Shown here piece by piece: positions 44,534 through 52,828 of a DNA stretch of 64,000 bases. Where the stretch lies: assembly GCA_036557885.1 (NCBI GenBank), contig DATBGS010000075.1:1-64000 (forward strand). The letters are read 5' to 3'. Positions within the stretch are counted from its first letter, which is position 1. Each line of letters begins with the position of its first letter. The notes beneath the pieces were generated by a model, which searched no databases, was not told the DNA's origin, and was given only the letters and a program-made list of their open reading frames with translations. The stretch comes from DATBGS01 sp036557885 (lineage in GTDB: Bacteria; Chloroflexota; Ktedonobacteria; Ktedonobacterales; DATBGS01). A program made the position numbers and the translations under genes.

Positions 44534-44582
44534 TAGCCCCGCCGACCCTGCCGGGCCGTCCCCGGCAGGGGCGCCGGGGCTA
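44534..44582. repeat. Palindromic repeat, family B
   Basis: Outer arms TAGCCCCG and CGGGGCTA enclose the inner stem CCCTGCCGGG / CCCGGCAGGG. The left 17 nt are identical to 29480-29496. It lies in the transcribed leader of the gene at 43729. Confidence 0.75.
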
Positions 44583-44606
44583 CACGCAGCAAGCCCCCGT
44601 CGCCTC

Positions 44607-44672
44607 TTCAGGCGCGGGGGCCATTGCGCAATTTCAACGTGACCGCTAAAATAGCGCGGCCCCGCGCCTGAA
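44607..44672. repeat. Long inverted repeat in the leader of the gene at 43729
   Basis: TTCAGGCGCGGGGGCC (44607-44622) pairs with GGCCCCGCGCCTGAA (44658-44672), with one unpaired base, around a 35-nt loop. It could form a stable hairpin in the leader. Confidence 0.6.
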
Positions 44673-44756
44673 ATGTAGCAGGCTTCGGGGAACGTGGCGC
44701 GGGGAGTCAAATACTCTTGCCGCGTCCGTCTTCCAGAGACATATTCGGTTGCTATA

Positions 44757-44785
44757 AGTATAACCGGGCAGTGCCCAAAAGTCAA
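44757..44785 (-). promoter_or_regulatory. Sigma70-like promoter for the gene at 43729
   Basis: The minus strand reads TTGACT (44780-44785), a 17-bp spacer and TATACT (44757-44762). The next minus-strand start codon is at 44460. Confidence 0.7.
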
Positions 44786-44810
44786 GGGGTTTCGCCAGCA
44801 AAAAGTACAC

Positions 44811-44854
44811 AAGAAAAAAAGCGCCGCCTGTTCCCCCTCGCGGGAACAGGCGGC
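44811..44854 (-). terminator. Strong rho-independent terminator of the FHA gene
   Basis: On the minus strand, GCCGCCTGTTCCC pairs perfectly with GGGAACAGGCGGC (13 bp) and is followed by GCTTTTTTTCTT. It begins about 50 nt after the stop codon. Confidence 0.93.
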
Positions 44855-44902
44855 TATGAATCGTGGCAAGCGCGAACGCTCGCCTCGTATGACTCGATTC
44901 AG

Positions 44903-46303
44903 TTATTGGTTGGCGAGGTCAGGGGTTGCCACAAACCACTTGTCCCCTTTGCCCTGGCCGTTGGTCTGTCCGGCAGCGGTATCGCCGGTGAAGGTATACA
45001 GGGGATGCCCGTTGTATTCCACCTGCGGGCCATTCGCGCCCTGTACCACACTGAGCGTGCCAGGCAATGGAGAGGAAGCGCCGGGCGTCCCAGAACCATC
45101 AAAGAGCAGCGGCAGCCAGGTAGTTGCGCAGGTATCGGTGCAGGCGATGGTGTCTGCCGTGTCGGGCGTGAAGAAGTACAGCGTCATGCCCTGCGCGTTG
45201 GTCAGCACCGTCGTATCTGTGCCATCAATACTGACGGTGGCCGTCTGAACCACTGCGGGGCTGTCAGTGTTCACCTCCAGATCAGGGGTCGCCACAAACC
45301 ACTTGCCCGATTTGCCTTCCCCGTTGGCCTGACCTGGAGCCGTATCGCCGCTGAACGCATAGAGGGGGTGCTTGTTGTACGCCACCTGCGGGCCGTTGTC
45401 GCTCGTCTGAATGCTCAATTCGCCCGGCAGTTTGTCTGAAGCCGTTGGCGTGCCTGCCCCCTGGAAAAGCAGCGGCGGCCATTTCTCAATACAGCTTCCC
45501 GTGCAGGCTGTCGCGCTGGCCGTATCTGGCTTGAAGTAATACAGGGTCAGCCCTTGCGCGTTGGTCAGCACCGTCGTGTCCTTGCCCTGCACGCTGACTG
45601 ACGCCGTTTGCACCACCGCAGGAGCAGGCGGCGGCGTGGGCGTCGCGGCCTGAGTCTTGGATGATTGCCCGCCGAGTCCTTTGGCGCCAAGCACCACGCC
45701 CGTTACCAGCAGCACTACCACCAGCACGCTCCCCAGCATCACCAGGGGCTTAGCAAAGCGTCGGCGCGGCGCAGTTGCCGGGGTGAGGATGGCTCTGGGC
45801 AGCGGCCCTGGCACGGGCAGCACAGGCGGCGGGTTGGCGGGCGGTGGCGCAAAGCCGCCCATCGCCTGGGGCGCCTGCATGGGAGATGGAGCAGGCGGCT
45901 GATAGGCTGGCGGGTATTCGGTGGGATAGGCTGGCGGAGCCTGGACCAGCGGGCCAGGCGCGGCGGCCACATATACTGGCTCAGCCAGGCCAGGCGAAGC
46001 CAGCGCCGCATCCATCTCAAAAATGAGTTCAAGGCCGCCCGGCCCTCCCAGGCGCAGCTTATCGCCAACATTCAGCACTTGCGCCGAGCCAATGGACAGG
46101 CGCACCCCATTTACGTGTGTGCCGTTGCTGCTGCCCACATCCACCACCTGATAGCGTCCGTCGCCCAACGGCTGAATCTCGGCATGTTTCCCCGAAAGCT
46201 GCCCGTTCTGGGCTACCAGCCGATTCTGGCGGCTGCGCCCAATGGTCAGGGGAGTATTGTCCAGATACGTGACACCAGATTGGCCCCGAAGCAGTGCGCC
46301 CAT
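44903..46303 (-). CDS. FHA-domain membrane protein with secreted repeat domains
   Basis: The 466-aa protein has an N-terminal FHA domain (about 8-90: LTIGRSRQNRLV, LSGKHAEI and GSSNGTHVNG), which binds phosphothreonine. A Pro-rich linker, one TM helix (about 183-207) and two copies of a domain of about 110 aa follow. Each copy has LTNAQGLTLYYF, CTGSC-type cysteines (ACTDTC), PLYTFTGDTAPGQ-type ends and WFVATPDL, matching the secreted repeat of unknown function (PF03640/COG4315). It likely connects kinase signalling with an extracytoplasmic function. The ATG at 46303 has GAGGAAA upstream. Confidence 0.92.
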   Translation of the reverse strand: MGALLRGQSGVTYLDNTPLTIGRSRQNRLVAQNGQLSGKHAEIQPLGDGRYQVVDVGSSNGTHVNGVRLSIGSAQVLNVGDKLRLGGPGGLELIFEMDAALASPGLAEPVYVAAAPGPLVQAPPAYPTEYPPAYQPPAPSPMQAPQAMGGFAPPPANPPPVLPVPGPLPRAILTPATAPRRRFAKPLVMLGSVLVVVLLVTGVVLGAKGLGGQSSKTQAATPTPPPAPAVVQTASVSVQGKDTTVLTNAQGLTLYYFKPDTASATACTGSCIEKWPPLLFQGAGTPTASDKLPGELSIQTSDNGPQVAYNKHPLYAFSGDTAPGQANGEGKSGKWFVATPDLEVNTDSPAVVQTATVSIDGTDTTVLTNAQGMTLYFFTPDTADTIACTDTCATTWLPLLFDGSGTPGASSPLPGTLSVVQGANGPQVEYNGHPLYTFTGDTAAGQTNGQGKGDKWFVATPDLANQ

Positions 46304-46526
46304 TGTTTTCCTCGTTTCTCTCCAGGCGCTGCTGAAGCGCTGCGCCTCTCTCTCTGTGTTATAAGCAGTATAGTGGAGAGAACGGCAACCGCTCATCGGC
46401 AAGATGCTGTATTTCTGGCAGATGCAGCAGGCGACAGGGCACCCCTGCCAGGCAATCGAGCGACCAACCTGAGCCTACAGCATTTTACCGATAGAGCGGC
46501 GGAAACCCTGGGCGGAAGGGGGAATC

Positions 46527-46901
46527 TTACGGGTGAGGAACGCTGTCGTTTCCGAACTTATCGGTGTACTCCTGGCTCCCAATCAGATCATTGATCACAT
46601 CATCAATCTTCTTGCCAGAAGCCATCTCCTGCTTGTACGTCTCCAAACCCTGCGAATCTGGGTCGCGCCCCAGGAACTGCTTGTACACCAGCGTGATCTG
46701 GTCCGGCGGGGAAGGGTGCGTATCAAGAACCCGCTGCTTAAACTCAGGCGAATGTGCCAGATCACGCACGACATCCCGCATTGTTTCCTGGTTCTGTACC
46801 AGGCGATTGGTGTGGTCCTGAAGGCCCGCCTGGTCAATGTCGTGCCCCAGAATCTGTTGATAGGCGTTGTGCAAATTGTTTTCGGCGGTTTGCTGGTCCA
46901 T
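46527..46901 (-). CDS. DUF4214-type repeat protein (124 aa)
   Basis: It has two copies of a helical repeat, about 10-58 (AYQQILGHDIDQAGLQDHTNRL...VVRDLAHSPEFKQR) and 67-115 (VYKQFLGRDPDSQGLETYKQEM...VINDLIGSQEYTDK). Both match the DUF4214 consensus with a conserved Asp/Gln/Gly loop. DUF4214 domains occur in S-layer and phycobilisome-linker-like proteins. There is no signal peptide. AGGAGCAAG precedes the ATG. Function unknown. Confidence 0.85.
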   Translation of the reverse strand: MDQQTAENNLHNAYQQILGHDIDQAGLQDHTNRLVQNQETMRDVVRDLAHSPEFKQRVLDTHPSPPDQITLVYKQFLGRDPDSQGLETYKQEMASGKKIDDVINDLIGSQEYTDKFGNDSVPHP

Positions 46902-46990
46902 AGTGCTTGCTCCTTGCTGGCTGGAAATAGCGCTCCTGCTCTCGCAATCCGAGGCAGATGAGAACGCCGCAGGAACTATTCCAGCTACAA

Positions 46991-47028
46991 CGCTTGCCGC
47001 CGTCGCCTCTGGCGGAGGCCGGGGCTAC
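46991..47028. repeat. Decayed family B repeat
   Basis: The right end GGCCGGGGCTACC matches family B arms, with a small inner hairpin GCCTC-tggcg-GAGGC. Confidence 0.4.
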
Positions 47029-47143
47029 CAGCAGCGCCGCTCTGTTTACAGGGGCAAACAGGGGAAAAAGTAGAAAGGGTACCCAAAAAGTGGTATGTAT
47101 CCTGCTTCATCCTCTTCAGGGCTGGAATATTAGCTCCAAGATT

Positions 47144-47151
47144 GCTACAAT
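47144..47151 (+). promoter_or_regulatory. Extended -10 element before the lipoprotein gene
   Basis: TTGCTACAAT gives a TGn-extended -10 (TACAAT, 47146-47151); the -35 at 47123-47128 (TGGAAT) is weak. The start is about 80 nt downstream. Confidence 0.45.
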
Positions 47152-47233
47152 GACAGCAACAGGCATCGGCATCTGTTGCTGACAGATTCGGCAGCGTCAG
47201 CCCCAGGATACGAATAAAGGATGGGTCTTGCTC

Positions 47234-47944
47234 ATGCGAAAACAAGCACTCCTCTCCATCTTTCTCGCGCTCTGTGTCCTCTCGATGGTAGCATGTACGC
47301 TCCCCAGTGGCCCAACTGGAGGCACTGGCACCCCTGGTCAGCCCGGCACGCTCGCCAGCGCCAACATCACTCCCCAAGACCCCACCTACAAGGGCTGCCC
47401 AGCCGACGGTGATGGGGGCGATGGCACGCTGAACACGTTTAAAAACCGCACCGACGAAGGCCCCTGGACAGTAGTGGACCTCTCTACCCTGCTTTCGCTC
47501 TCCTATCCCTCTGATATTGCCAGAAAACAGCGCGAAAACTGGTCCGATAGTGATCAAGCGGCTATCGCGCAGTATGAAGGCGCGGCGGTGGAGGTGACAG
47601 GCTACGTTCTGGACCTCAAGCACGAGGGCACCGAATCCACCAATTGCCACTCCAGCAGCGAGCGCGACTACCATGTCTGGTTTGCTGTCAATCCCTCGGA
47701 TGACCGCTCGCAATCGCTGGTCATTGAAATTACCCCGCGTGTTCGCGCGCAGCGCCCCGGCTGGACAGACTCAGCCATCAGTTCGCTGAAGGGCGAGCAC
47801 GTGCGCATTCGCGGCTGGCTCCTCATGGACCAGGAGCACCCGGAGCAACTCGGCCAGACCCGCAAAACGCTCTGGGAGATTCACCCGATCATGCACATCG
47901 AGATAGACCAGGGCGGCGGCAACTTCGTCAGCATAGATTCGTAG
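47234..47944 (+). CDS. Lipoprotein with OB-like domain
   Basis: The 236-aa protein starts MRKQALLSIFLALCVLSMVAC, a type II signal peptide with lipobox SMVAC, so it should be lipid-anchored. A C-terminal region (about 110-225: VEVTGYVLDLKHEG, VRIRGWLLMDQEHPEQLG and LWEIHPIMHIEI) looks like an OB-fold beta barrel of a type seen in secreted hypothetical proteins. The start may instead be the TTG at 47228, which is better spaced from AAAGGA. It is followed 23 nt later by a small protein. Confidence 0.85.
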   Translation: MRKQALLSIFLALCVLSMVACTLPSGPTGGTGTPGQPGTLASANITPQDPTYKGCPADGDGGDGTLNTFKNRTDEGPWTVVDLSTLLSLSYPSDIARKQRENWSDSDQAAIAQYEGAAVEVTGYVLDLKHEGTESTNCHSSSERDYHVWFAVNPSDDRSQSLVIEITPRVRAQRPGWTDSAISSLKGEHVRIRGWLLMDQEHPEQLGQTRKTLWEIHPIMHIEIDQGGGNFVSIDS

Positions 47945-47967
47945 CGGACTTCAGAAAGGGTCCACCG

Positions 47968-48210
47968 ATGCAGCAGCAGCAACAGATGCACAAAGCCGCC
48001 AGTGTCGCGGTGCGCCTGCTCATTGATGGCGACGACGAACCAGCCCACGACTTTGCGAAAACCGCCAGCCAGGTGGCGCAAGAGGTGCTGGCGCTGGGCA
48101 TCGCCGCCTATCAAGACAAGCACCTCTATCAAGTCAAAGCCACCGGCATGAAAGTGCTGGAAGGCTCGGACGGCGAAGACCTCTTTGGCGAGGAGCAGTT
48201 TGACGAGTAG
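47968..48210 (+). CDS. Small hypothetical protein (80 aa)
   Basis: It is a small acidic, probably alpha/beta protein, starting with a Gln-rich stretch (MQQQQQM) and ending DGEDLFGEEQFDE. GAAAGGG precedes the ATG at 47968. It is 23 nt after the lipoprotein gene and so probably co-transcribed. No family was recognised. A family A/B composite repeat begins directly after the stop. Confidence 0.6.
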   Translation: MQQQQQMHKAASVAVRLLIDGDDEPAHDFAKTASQVAQEVLALGIAAYQDKHLYQVKATGMKVLEGSDGEDLFGEEQFDE

Positions 48211-48212
48211 GG

Positions 48213-48423
48213 CCTGGCGATTAAAATCGCGGCTAGGGGCCTTCGGCCACCCCTCAAAGCAGGGGCACCCTAAGACAGAAGGGCACGGCAGCAAAACCCG
48301 CCTGCGCGGGTTAAGACGAATCCTCGCATACCTGGGGTGGGGAGTCCCTGTAGAGGGACTTGGCGGCGTCCGCAGACGCCCTTAGGCGCAGCTTGCCCCT
48401 TTGGGGATCTTTAGTCGCCAGCC
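48213..48423. repeat. Composite palindromic element with terminal inverted repeats
   Basis: The ends are CCTGGCGATTAAAATCGCGG (48213) and, inverted, TTTAGTCGCCAGCC (48410-48423). Inside are several hairpins: AACCCGC-ctgc-GCGGGTT (48295-48312), AGTCCCT-gtag-AGGGACT, GGCGTC-cgca-GACGCC and a CCCC/GGGG pair. The family B 21-mer sits inverted at 48264-48284. It has no ORF of its own and looks like a non-autonomous, MITE-like unit. Confidence 0.75.
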
Positions 48424-48499
48424 TGCGTGGCTTCTTTATTCGCCAGGGATTCTTAGGCTCTTGACGCCAGGAAGAAACTTGCGGTAAGCTCCAAATACG

Positions 48500-50458
48500 A
48501 TGAGTGAAAGAGTGCTGCCCGGACAACAACCGACAAACGCCCTGCAATGCAGCAATGCTGCTTGCGGGGCCACCTACACCAGCGTCGTTCAGCAATGCCT
48601 GATGTGCGGCTCGCTCCTGCGTGGCACGACGCTGGGCGTGCGCTTTCAGATTGAAGCGCTGCTGGGGCGCGGTGGCATGGGCGCCGTCTATCGCGCAACC
48701 GATCTCACCCTGAATCGGGCGGTTGCCATCAAAGTGCTTTCGCCCAGCGGCGGCTTTGTTGGCGGCAATGCCAGCGAGCTACGCATGCGCTTCTTCCGTG
48801 AAGCGCGGCTGGCCGCTCAGCTTGACCACCCCAACATCGTGCCTGTGCTGCATTTTGACAGCGATGGCCCGCTGGCCTATCTCGTCATGCCCCTGCTGAC
48901 CGGCGGCACGCTCTCCCAGCGCACGCGCAAGCACGAGCCAACCGACCCCACGCTGGTGTCCAACTGGCTGCGTCAGATTGCCGCCGCGCTGGACTTTGCC
49001 CATCAACGCCCGCAGCCCATCATTCACCGCGATGTCAAGCCGGGCAATTTTCTCTTTCACGAGGATGGGCGGCTCTGCCTGGCAGATTTTGGCGTGGCGC
49101 GCATCCTGGCCGGAGAATCCAGCGAGACGGCGCAGCTCACCCGCGCAGGCGTGGTGCTAGGCAGCCTGTCTTATATGGCGCCCGAACAGGTCAACGGCCA
49201 GGCTGCGCCTGCCAGCGACCAATACAGTACCGGCGTCATGCTCTATGAACTGCTCACTGGCGCGCTCCCGTTTGAGGGCGGCGATAACTACAGCCTGATC
49301 GTGCAGCACGCCAGCGTCACGCCGGAGCCGCCCAGCACGCTGGTGTCCGGCTTCCCGTCGGGGCTGGATGCCGTCATCCTGCGCACGCTCGCCAAGCGCC
49401 CGGAAGATCGCTTCCCAACGATGAGCGCCCTCTCCGTCGCCTTTCGGGACGCGCTCGCCAGCGCGCCAACGGCCTATCTGACACCCAAAGAAAAAGCGTC
49501 TGCGCCTGTTGCGCTCCCGACCACCGCGCGCATACACGCTCCACAAGACGATGACCCACGCGGCGAGATGTACACCGAAGCCGCCACATTCCACCCGCCC
49601 GGCTATGACCGCTACGCGGCCTGGCAGCGCCCGTCGCAAAGCCTGCATCCTGGGCAGCCGCCAATCACTCCGCCGCCCAATCCGCGCCGCATTACGCCGC
49701 TGCGCGTAGTGGCCTTTGGCGGGCTGGCGCTGCTGCTGTGTTTCCTCGCGCTGGCCGGAGTCAGCGCGCTCAGGAATAATCGCAACACTACCCAGGCCGG
49801 GGCTAGCGCTACCGCCACGCAGCTCGCCGCCACCAGCACCCCGGCAGAGGCCGCACAAGAACTGGCAATCCTTCAAGCCGCCGAGGGCCACGAACCAATT
49901 TATCAGGACTCACTTTTGCGGACGGGGCACAAAGCTGGCTGGGTGCTGACTGCGCCCGCCCGCTTTGAGAGCGATGGCCTGCATCTGCCCCTCCCAACGC
50001 ATGGGGACAATAAACAAACCTCCAGCAACCCAACCACCACCGCGCAGCAGAAAGCGCTGATCAATCCCAGCCTGATCGAAGTGAACGTCACCTTTACCGG
50101 CGCGAGTATCTACTATGGCTTTGCTTTTTTCTCCCTCACCCTGCCAGCCCATGCCCTCTTTCTCAACACCACTGGCGGCTACGCAGTCGCCTATCTCTAT
50201 GAGAAGAACAATGTCCAGTTTGGTGAAACGACTACTAATCCGGCGCTGAGGCTGACGCCTGGCACCACGTATCAGCTAGAAGTGCTGCTTCAGGAAAATC
50301 AGTTCGTGATCTTTCTCAATAAACAATGGGTCGCCACTGTGGCCTTTTCTCCGCCATTTAGTCACGCTATCTCATTCGCGCTGTTCAGCATCGGCACCAG
50401 TGGTCAGCCAGCGGGAGAGGTGGCCTACAGCCACCTGACCATCTATCCCATCGCGTAG
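48500..50458 (+). CDS. Membrane Ser/Thr protein kinase with C-terminal lectin-like domain
   Basis: The 652-aa protein starts with a short cysteine motif (about 17-36, two pairs of the zinc-ribbon type), then an active-looking kinase (about 44-310): GRGGMGAVYRA, catalytic Lys about 78, HRDVKPGN (Asp about 178) and DFG (about 196-198). A Pro-rich region, one TM helix (about 393-415, RVVAFGGLALLLCFLALAGVSAL) and a C-terminal beta domain of about 180 aa follow. That domain (VTFTGASIYYGFAFFSL, YQLEVLLQENQFVIFLNKQW) resembles a concanavalin-like fold. Ligand unknown. Confidence 0.93.
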   Translation: MSERVLPGQQPTNALQCSNAACGATYTSVVQQCLMCGSLLRGTTLGVRFQIEALLGRGGMGAVYRATDLTLNRAVAIKVLSPSGGFVGGNASELRMRFFREARLAAQLDHPNIVPVLHFDSDGPLAYLVMPLLTGGTLSQRTRKHEPTDPTLVSNWLRQIAAALDFAHQRPQPIIHRDVKPGNFLFHEDGRLCLADFGVARILAGESSETAQLTRAGVVLGSLSYMAPEQVNGQAAPASDQYSTGVMLYELLTGALPFEGGDNYSLIVQHASVTPEPPSTLVSGFPSGLDAVILRTLAKRPEDRFPTMSALSVAFRDALASAPTAYLTPKEKASAPVALPTTARIHAPQDDDPRGEMYTEAATFHPPGYDRYAAWQRPSQSLHPGQPPITPPPNPRRITPLRVVAFGGLALLLCFLALAGVSALRNNRNTTQAGASATATQLAATSTPAEAAQELAILQAAEGHEPIYQDSLLRTGHKAGWVLTAPARFESDGLHLPLPTHGDNKQTSSNPTTTAQQKALINPSLIEVNVTFTGASIYYGFAFFSLTLPAHALFLNTTGGYAVAYLYEKNNVQFGETTTNPALRLTPGTTYQLEVLLQENQFVIFLNKQWVATVAFSPPFSHAISFALFSIGTSGQPAGEVAYSHLTIYPIA

Positions 50459-50488
50459 ACCCATCCCAACGCAAAGGACCATCAACAC

Positions 50489-51694
50489 ATGCCTGAACGG
50501 GATGCCCTCCCGCGCCAGCTCGAGCTGCCAGGCGTAGAAGCGGAGGAGCGACCAGCGCCACAACAGAGCACCGGAGCAACCACTGGAAACATGAATGATG
50601 AAGAACTGGCGCATTGGCTCGTCTTTACTCGCGTGCGCGGCATTGGCCCGGCACGCTTCCAGAAATTGCTGGACTTTTTTGGCGACGCCGCCACTGCCTG
50701 GCGCGGCGGGCAAGATGATCTGCTGGCTGCCGGATTGGATGCGCGCACCACCCAATCATTGCTGGCGCAGCGCAAAGCCACTCCAGATGCACTGCGCGAA
50801 TTAGAGTTGCTGGCCCGTCACAACATCACCGCGCTGCCGCTGCCCGACCCGGCATACCCGGCGCTGCTGCGCGAGATTTACCTGCCGCCCAGCCTGCTCT
50901 ATCTGCGCGGCACGCTCACTGCTGCCGACGAGTGGGCCATCAGCATTGTGGGCACGCGCAAAGCCACCGCCTACGGCCTCCAGGCCACCAACAAACTGGC
51001 GGGCGATCTGGCCCAGCAGCAAATCACCATCATCAGCGGACTGGCGCGCGGCATTGATACCGCCGCGCATCAAGCCGCGCTGACGGCTGGCGGGCGCACC
51101 ATTGCCGTGCTGGGCTGTGGCCTGGACATCGTTTATCCGCCGGAAAACGCAAAGCTGGCCGCGCGCATCGTTGAACAGGGCGCGCTGGTTTCTGAATTTC
51201 CACTGGGCACTAAACCGGAGGCCAGCAATTTTCCGGCACGCAATCGAATCATCAGCGGCCTCTCGCGGGGCGTGCTGGTCATTGAAGCGCCTCTCAATCC
51301 CCCCAGCGGAGCACTCATTACCACACGCTTTGCTCTGGACCAGAACCGCGATGTGTTTGCCCTGCCCGGCTCAATCTTTAGCCGGGCCAGCGACGGCACC
51401 AATAAGCTGATTCAGGACGGGGCCAAACTGGTGATGCAGGCGACGGATATTCTGGAAGACCTCCAGATGCAGCAGGCGCCGCAGCAGCAGGCTATGCGCG
51501 AGCATCTGCCCGCCAGCAACACCGAAGGGGTGATTCTGGCGCTGCTGGCTGCCGCGCCGGAACCGCTGCACAGCGATGAGATTTGCCGCGCTACCGGCCT
51601 GCCCGCTTCCGAGGTGAGCGGGGCTTTGCTGATGATGCACCTGAAGGGCATGATTGTTGATCTTGGCTCCATGCGCTATGCCAGAGTGCGCTAG
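50489..51694 (+). CDS. dprA: DNA-processing protein DprA
   Basis: The 401-aa protein has an N-terminal helical region with a helix-hairpin-helix-like segment (RVRGIGPARFQKLLDFF), a Rossmann core (about 105-325) with IVGTRKATAYG, SGLARGIDTAAHQAAL, GCGLDIVYP, SEFPLGTKPEASNFPARNR and the GALITTRFALDQNRDVFALPG segment. A C-terminal winged-helix (DML1-like) follows. DprA binds incoming single-stranded DNA and loads RecA in natural transformation. It follows the kinase gene by 30 nt, so it may be cotranscribed. Confidence 0.96.
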   Translation: MPERDALPRQLELPGVEAEERPAPQQSTGATTGNMNDEELAHWLVFTRVRGIGPARFQKLLDFFGDAATAWRGGQDDLLAAGLDARTTQSLLAQRKATPDALRELELLARHNITALPLPDPAYPALLREIYLPPSLLYLRGTLTAADEWAISIVGTRKATAYGLQATNKLAGDLAQQQITIISGLARGIDTAAHQAALTAGGRTIAVLGCGLDIVYPPENAKLAARIVEQGALVSEFPLGTKPEASNFPARNRIISGLSRGVLVIEAPLNPPSGALITTRFALDQNRDVFALPGSIFSRASDGTNKLIQDGAKLVMQATDILEDLQMQQAPQQQAMREHLPASNTEGVILALLAAAPEPLHSDEICRATGLPASEVSGALLMMHLKGMIVDLGSMRYARVR

Positions 51695-51765
51695 CTTGCG
51701 CAGCTATGCTATACTGAGCGCAACCGTATTCGCTCATTACTTTGTTCTCGTCAGGAGAGGGCGCC

Positions 51766-52629
51766 ATGATGCCACCAGGGACGATGCCCCCTTTTCATGA
51801 ACTGCTGCGCCACTACCGGCTGACCAGCGGCAAGACGCTGGAACAGCTTGCCAAATCAGCCAAAATCACTGTAGAAGCGCTCAAGCTCATCGAAGATGGA
51901 ACCTCGCTGCCGCCGCGCAAAGACACAGTGGAGCGGCTGGCCGATGCCCTGGAACTGGATGGCGCAGAACTGCGCATGTTTATGGCAGCGGGCAGCCTCT
52001 CCCTGCTCAAAATGTTTGGCCCTCCCCCTAAAAAGCCCGCTCCTGAGCCGCTTCCGGCCATCCTGGTCTTCCTGATTGCCGACGTGCGCGGCTATACCCG
52101 CTTCACCCTGGATTACGGGGATGAAGCCGCCGCCCAGCTTGCCACGCGCTTTGCCGAACTGACACATCAGGTCGTCACACCACGCGGGGGCCAGCTTCTC
52201 GAACTGCGTGGAGATGAGGCGCTCTGCTGTTTTCGCTCCGCGCGCCAGGCACTGCAAGCAGCTACAGAACTTCAAGAGCAGTTTCTCCAGGCCACCCGTA
52301 TCAACCCGGATATTCCGTTGGTGGTGGGCATCGGGCTGGATGTTGGGGAGGCCGTACCGGTGGACAAAGGATTCCGGGGCGCAGCGCTCAATCTGGCCGC
52401 CCGGCTGTGCAGCCTGGCCGGACCAGGCGACGTGCTGGTGAGTGAGGCCGTCGCCCACATTGCCCGCAAAGTGGATGGACTCAGCTACTACCCCTGGGGC
52501 CTGGCAGAACTTAAGGGCTTTGACGACCCGGTGCGGGTGATTCGCGTGCAGCCCACGCTGCTGGAGGAGCCGCCTGCCATCTCACAGCTTCCAGAGCCGC
52601 CGTCTGAGTCCGAAGATCAGGAGCAGTGA
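51766..52629 (+). CDS. HTH domain fused to class III adenylate/guanylate cyclase
   Basis: The 287-aa protein has an N-terminal XRE-type helix-turn-helix (about 8-68: LRHYRLTSGKTLEQLAKSAKITVEALKLIEDG) and a C-terminal class III cyclase catalytic domain (about 95-275). Metal-binding Asp residues are in FLIADVRGYTRF and LRGDEALCCF, and the Asn/Arg transition-state pair is in LNLAARL. It could make cyclic nucleotide and bind DNA or another partner, but the HTH might also be a scaffold. AGGAGAGGG precedes the ATG at 51766. It lies 71 nt after dprA. Confidence 0.9.
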   Translation: MMPPGTMPPFHELLRHYRLTSGKTLEQLAKSAKITVEALKLIEDGTSLPPRKDTVERLADALELDGAELRMFMAAGSLSLLKMFGPPPKKPAPEPLPAILVFLIADVRGYTRFTLDYGDEAAAQLATRFAELTHQVVTPRGGQLLELRGDEALCCFRSARQALQAATELQEQFLQATRINPDIPLVVGIGLDVGEAVPVDKGFRGAALNLAARLCSLAGPGDVLVSEAVAHIARKVDGLSYYPWGLAELKGFDDPVRVIRVQPTLLEEPPAISQLPEPPSESEDQEQ

Positions 52630-52752
52630 GCATCGCAGGCGATCCCTGCCCTCAGCCAGATTATCCCTTTTTCGAGATCGAATTTGCCCGCTAGCTCGCT
52701 TTGTTCAGATGACAAGCACCTGGAACAATGATAAAGAAGTCGCATTTTTCGT

Positions 52753-52812
52753 CCTAGCCCGCGCAGGCGGGCTTTGCGGCGCAGCCTCTAGCCGCGATTT
52801 TAATCGCCAGGC
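52753..52812. repeat. Family A palindromic repeat at a convergent junction
   Basis: It contains GCCCGC-gcag-GCGGGC and ends CGATTTTAATCGCCAGGC, the inverted equivalent of 48213. It lies between the cyclase gene and the pseudokinase gene, 17 nt from the latter's stop. Confidence 0.7.
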
Positions 52813-52828
52813 GCTCTTGACCAGCGTT

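Larger units (their letters stand above)
44461..44902. other. Repeat-rich intergenic region (442 bp)
   Basis: It holds a family B repeat (44534-44582), a long stem (44607-44672), a minus-strand promoter (44757-44785) and the terminator of the FHA gene (44811-44854). All serve minus-strand transcription. No gene was recognised. Confidence 0.6.
46902..47233. other. Intergenic region (332 bp)
   Basis: It holds a decayed family B repeat (46991-47028) ending GGCCGGGGCTACC and, at 47146-47151, a TACAAT -10 with a TG extension that would drive the lipoprotein gene. No gene was recognised. Confidence 0.45.

Noticed and set aside
48240..48500. Possible tRNA or structured RNA gene
   Set aside because: The hairpins do not form a cloverleaf and the ends match the dispersed repeats. 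It is better explained as a composite repeat.
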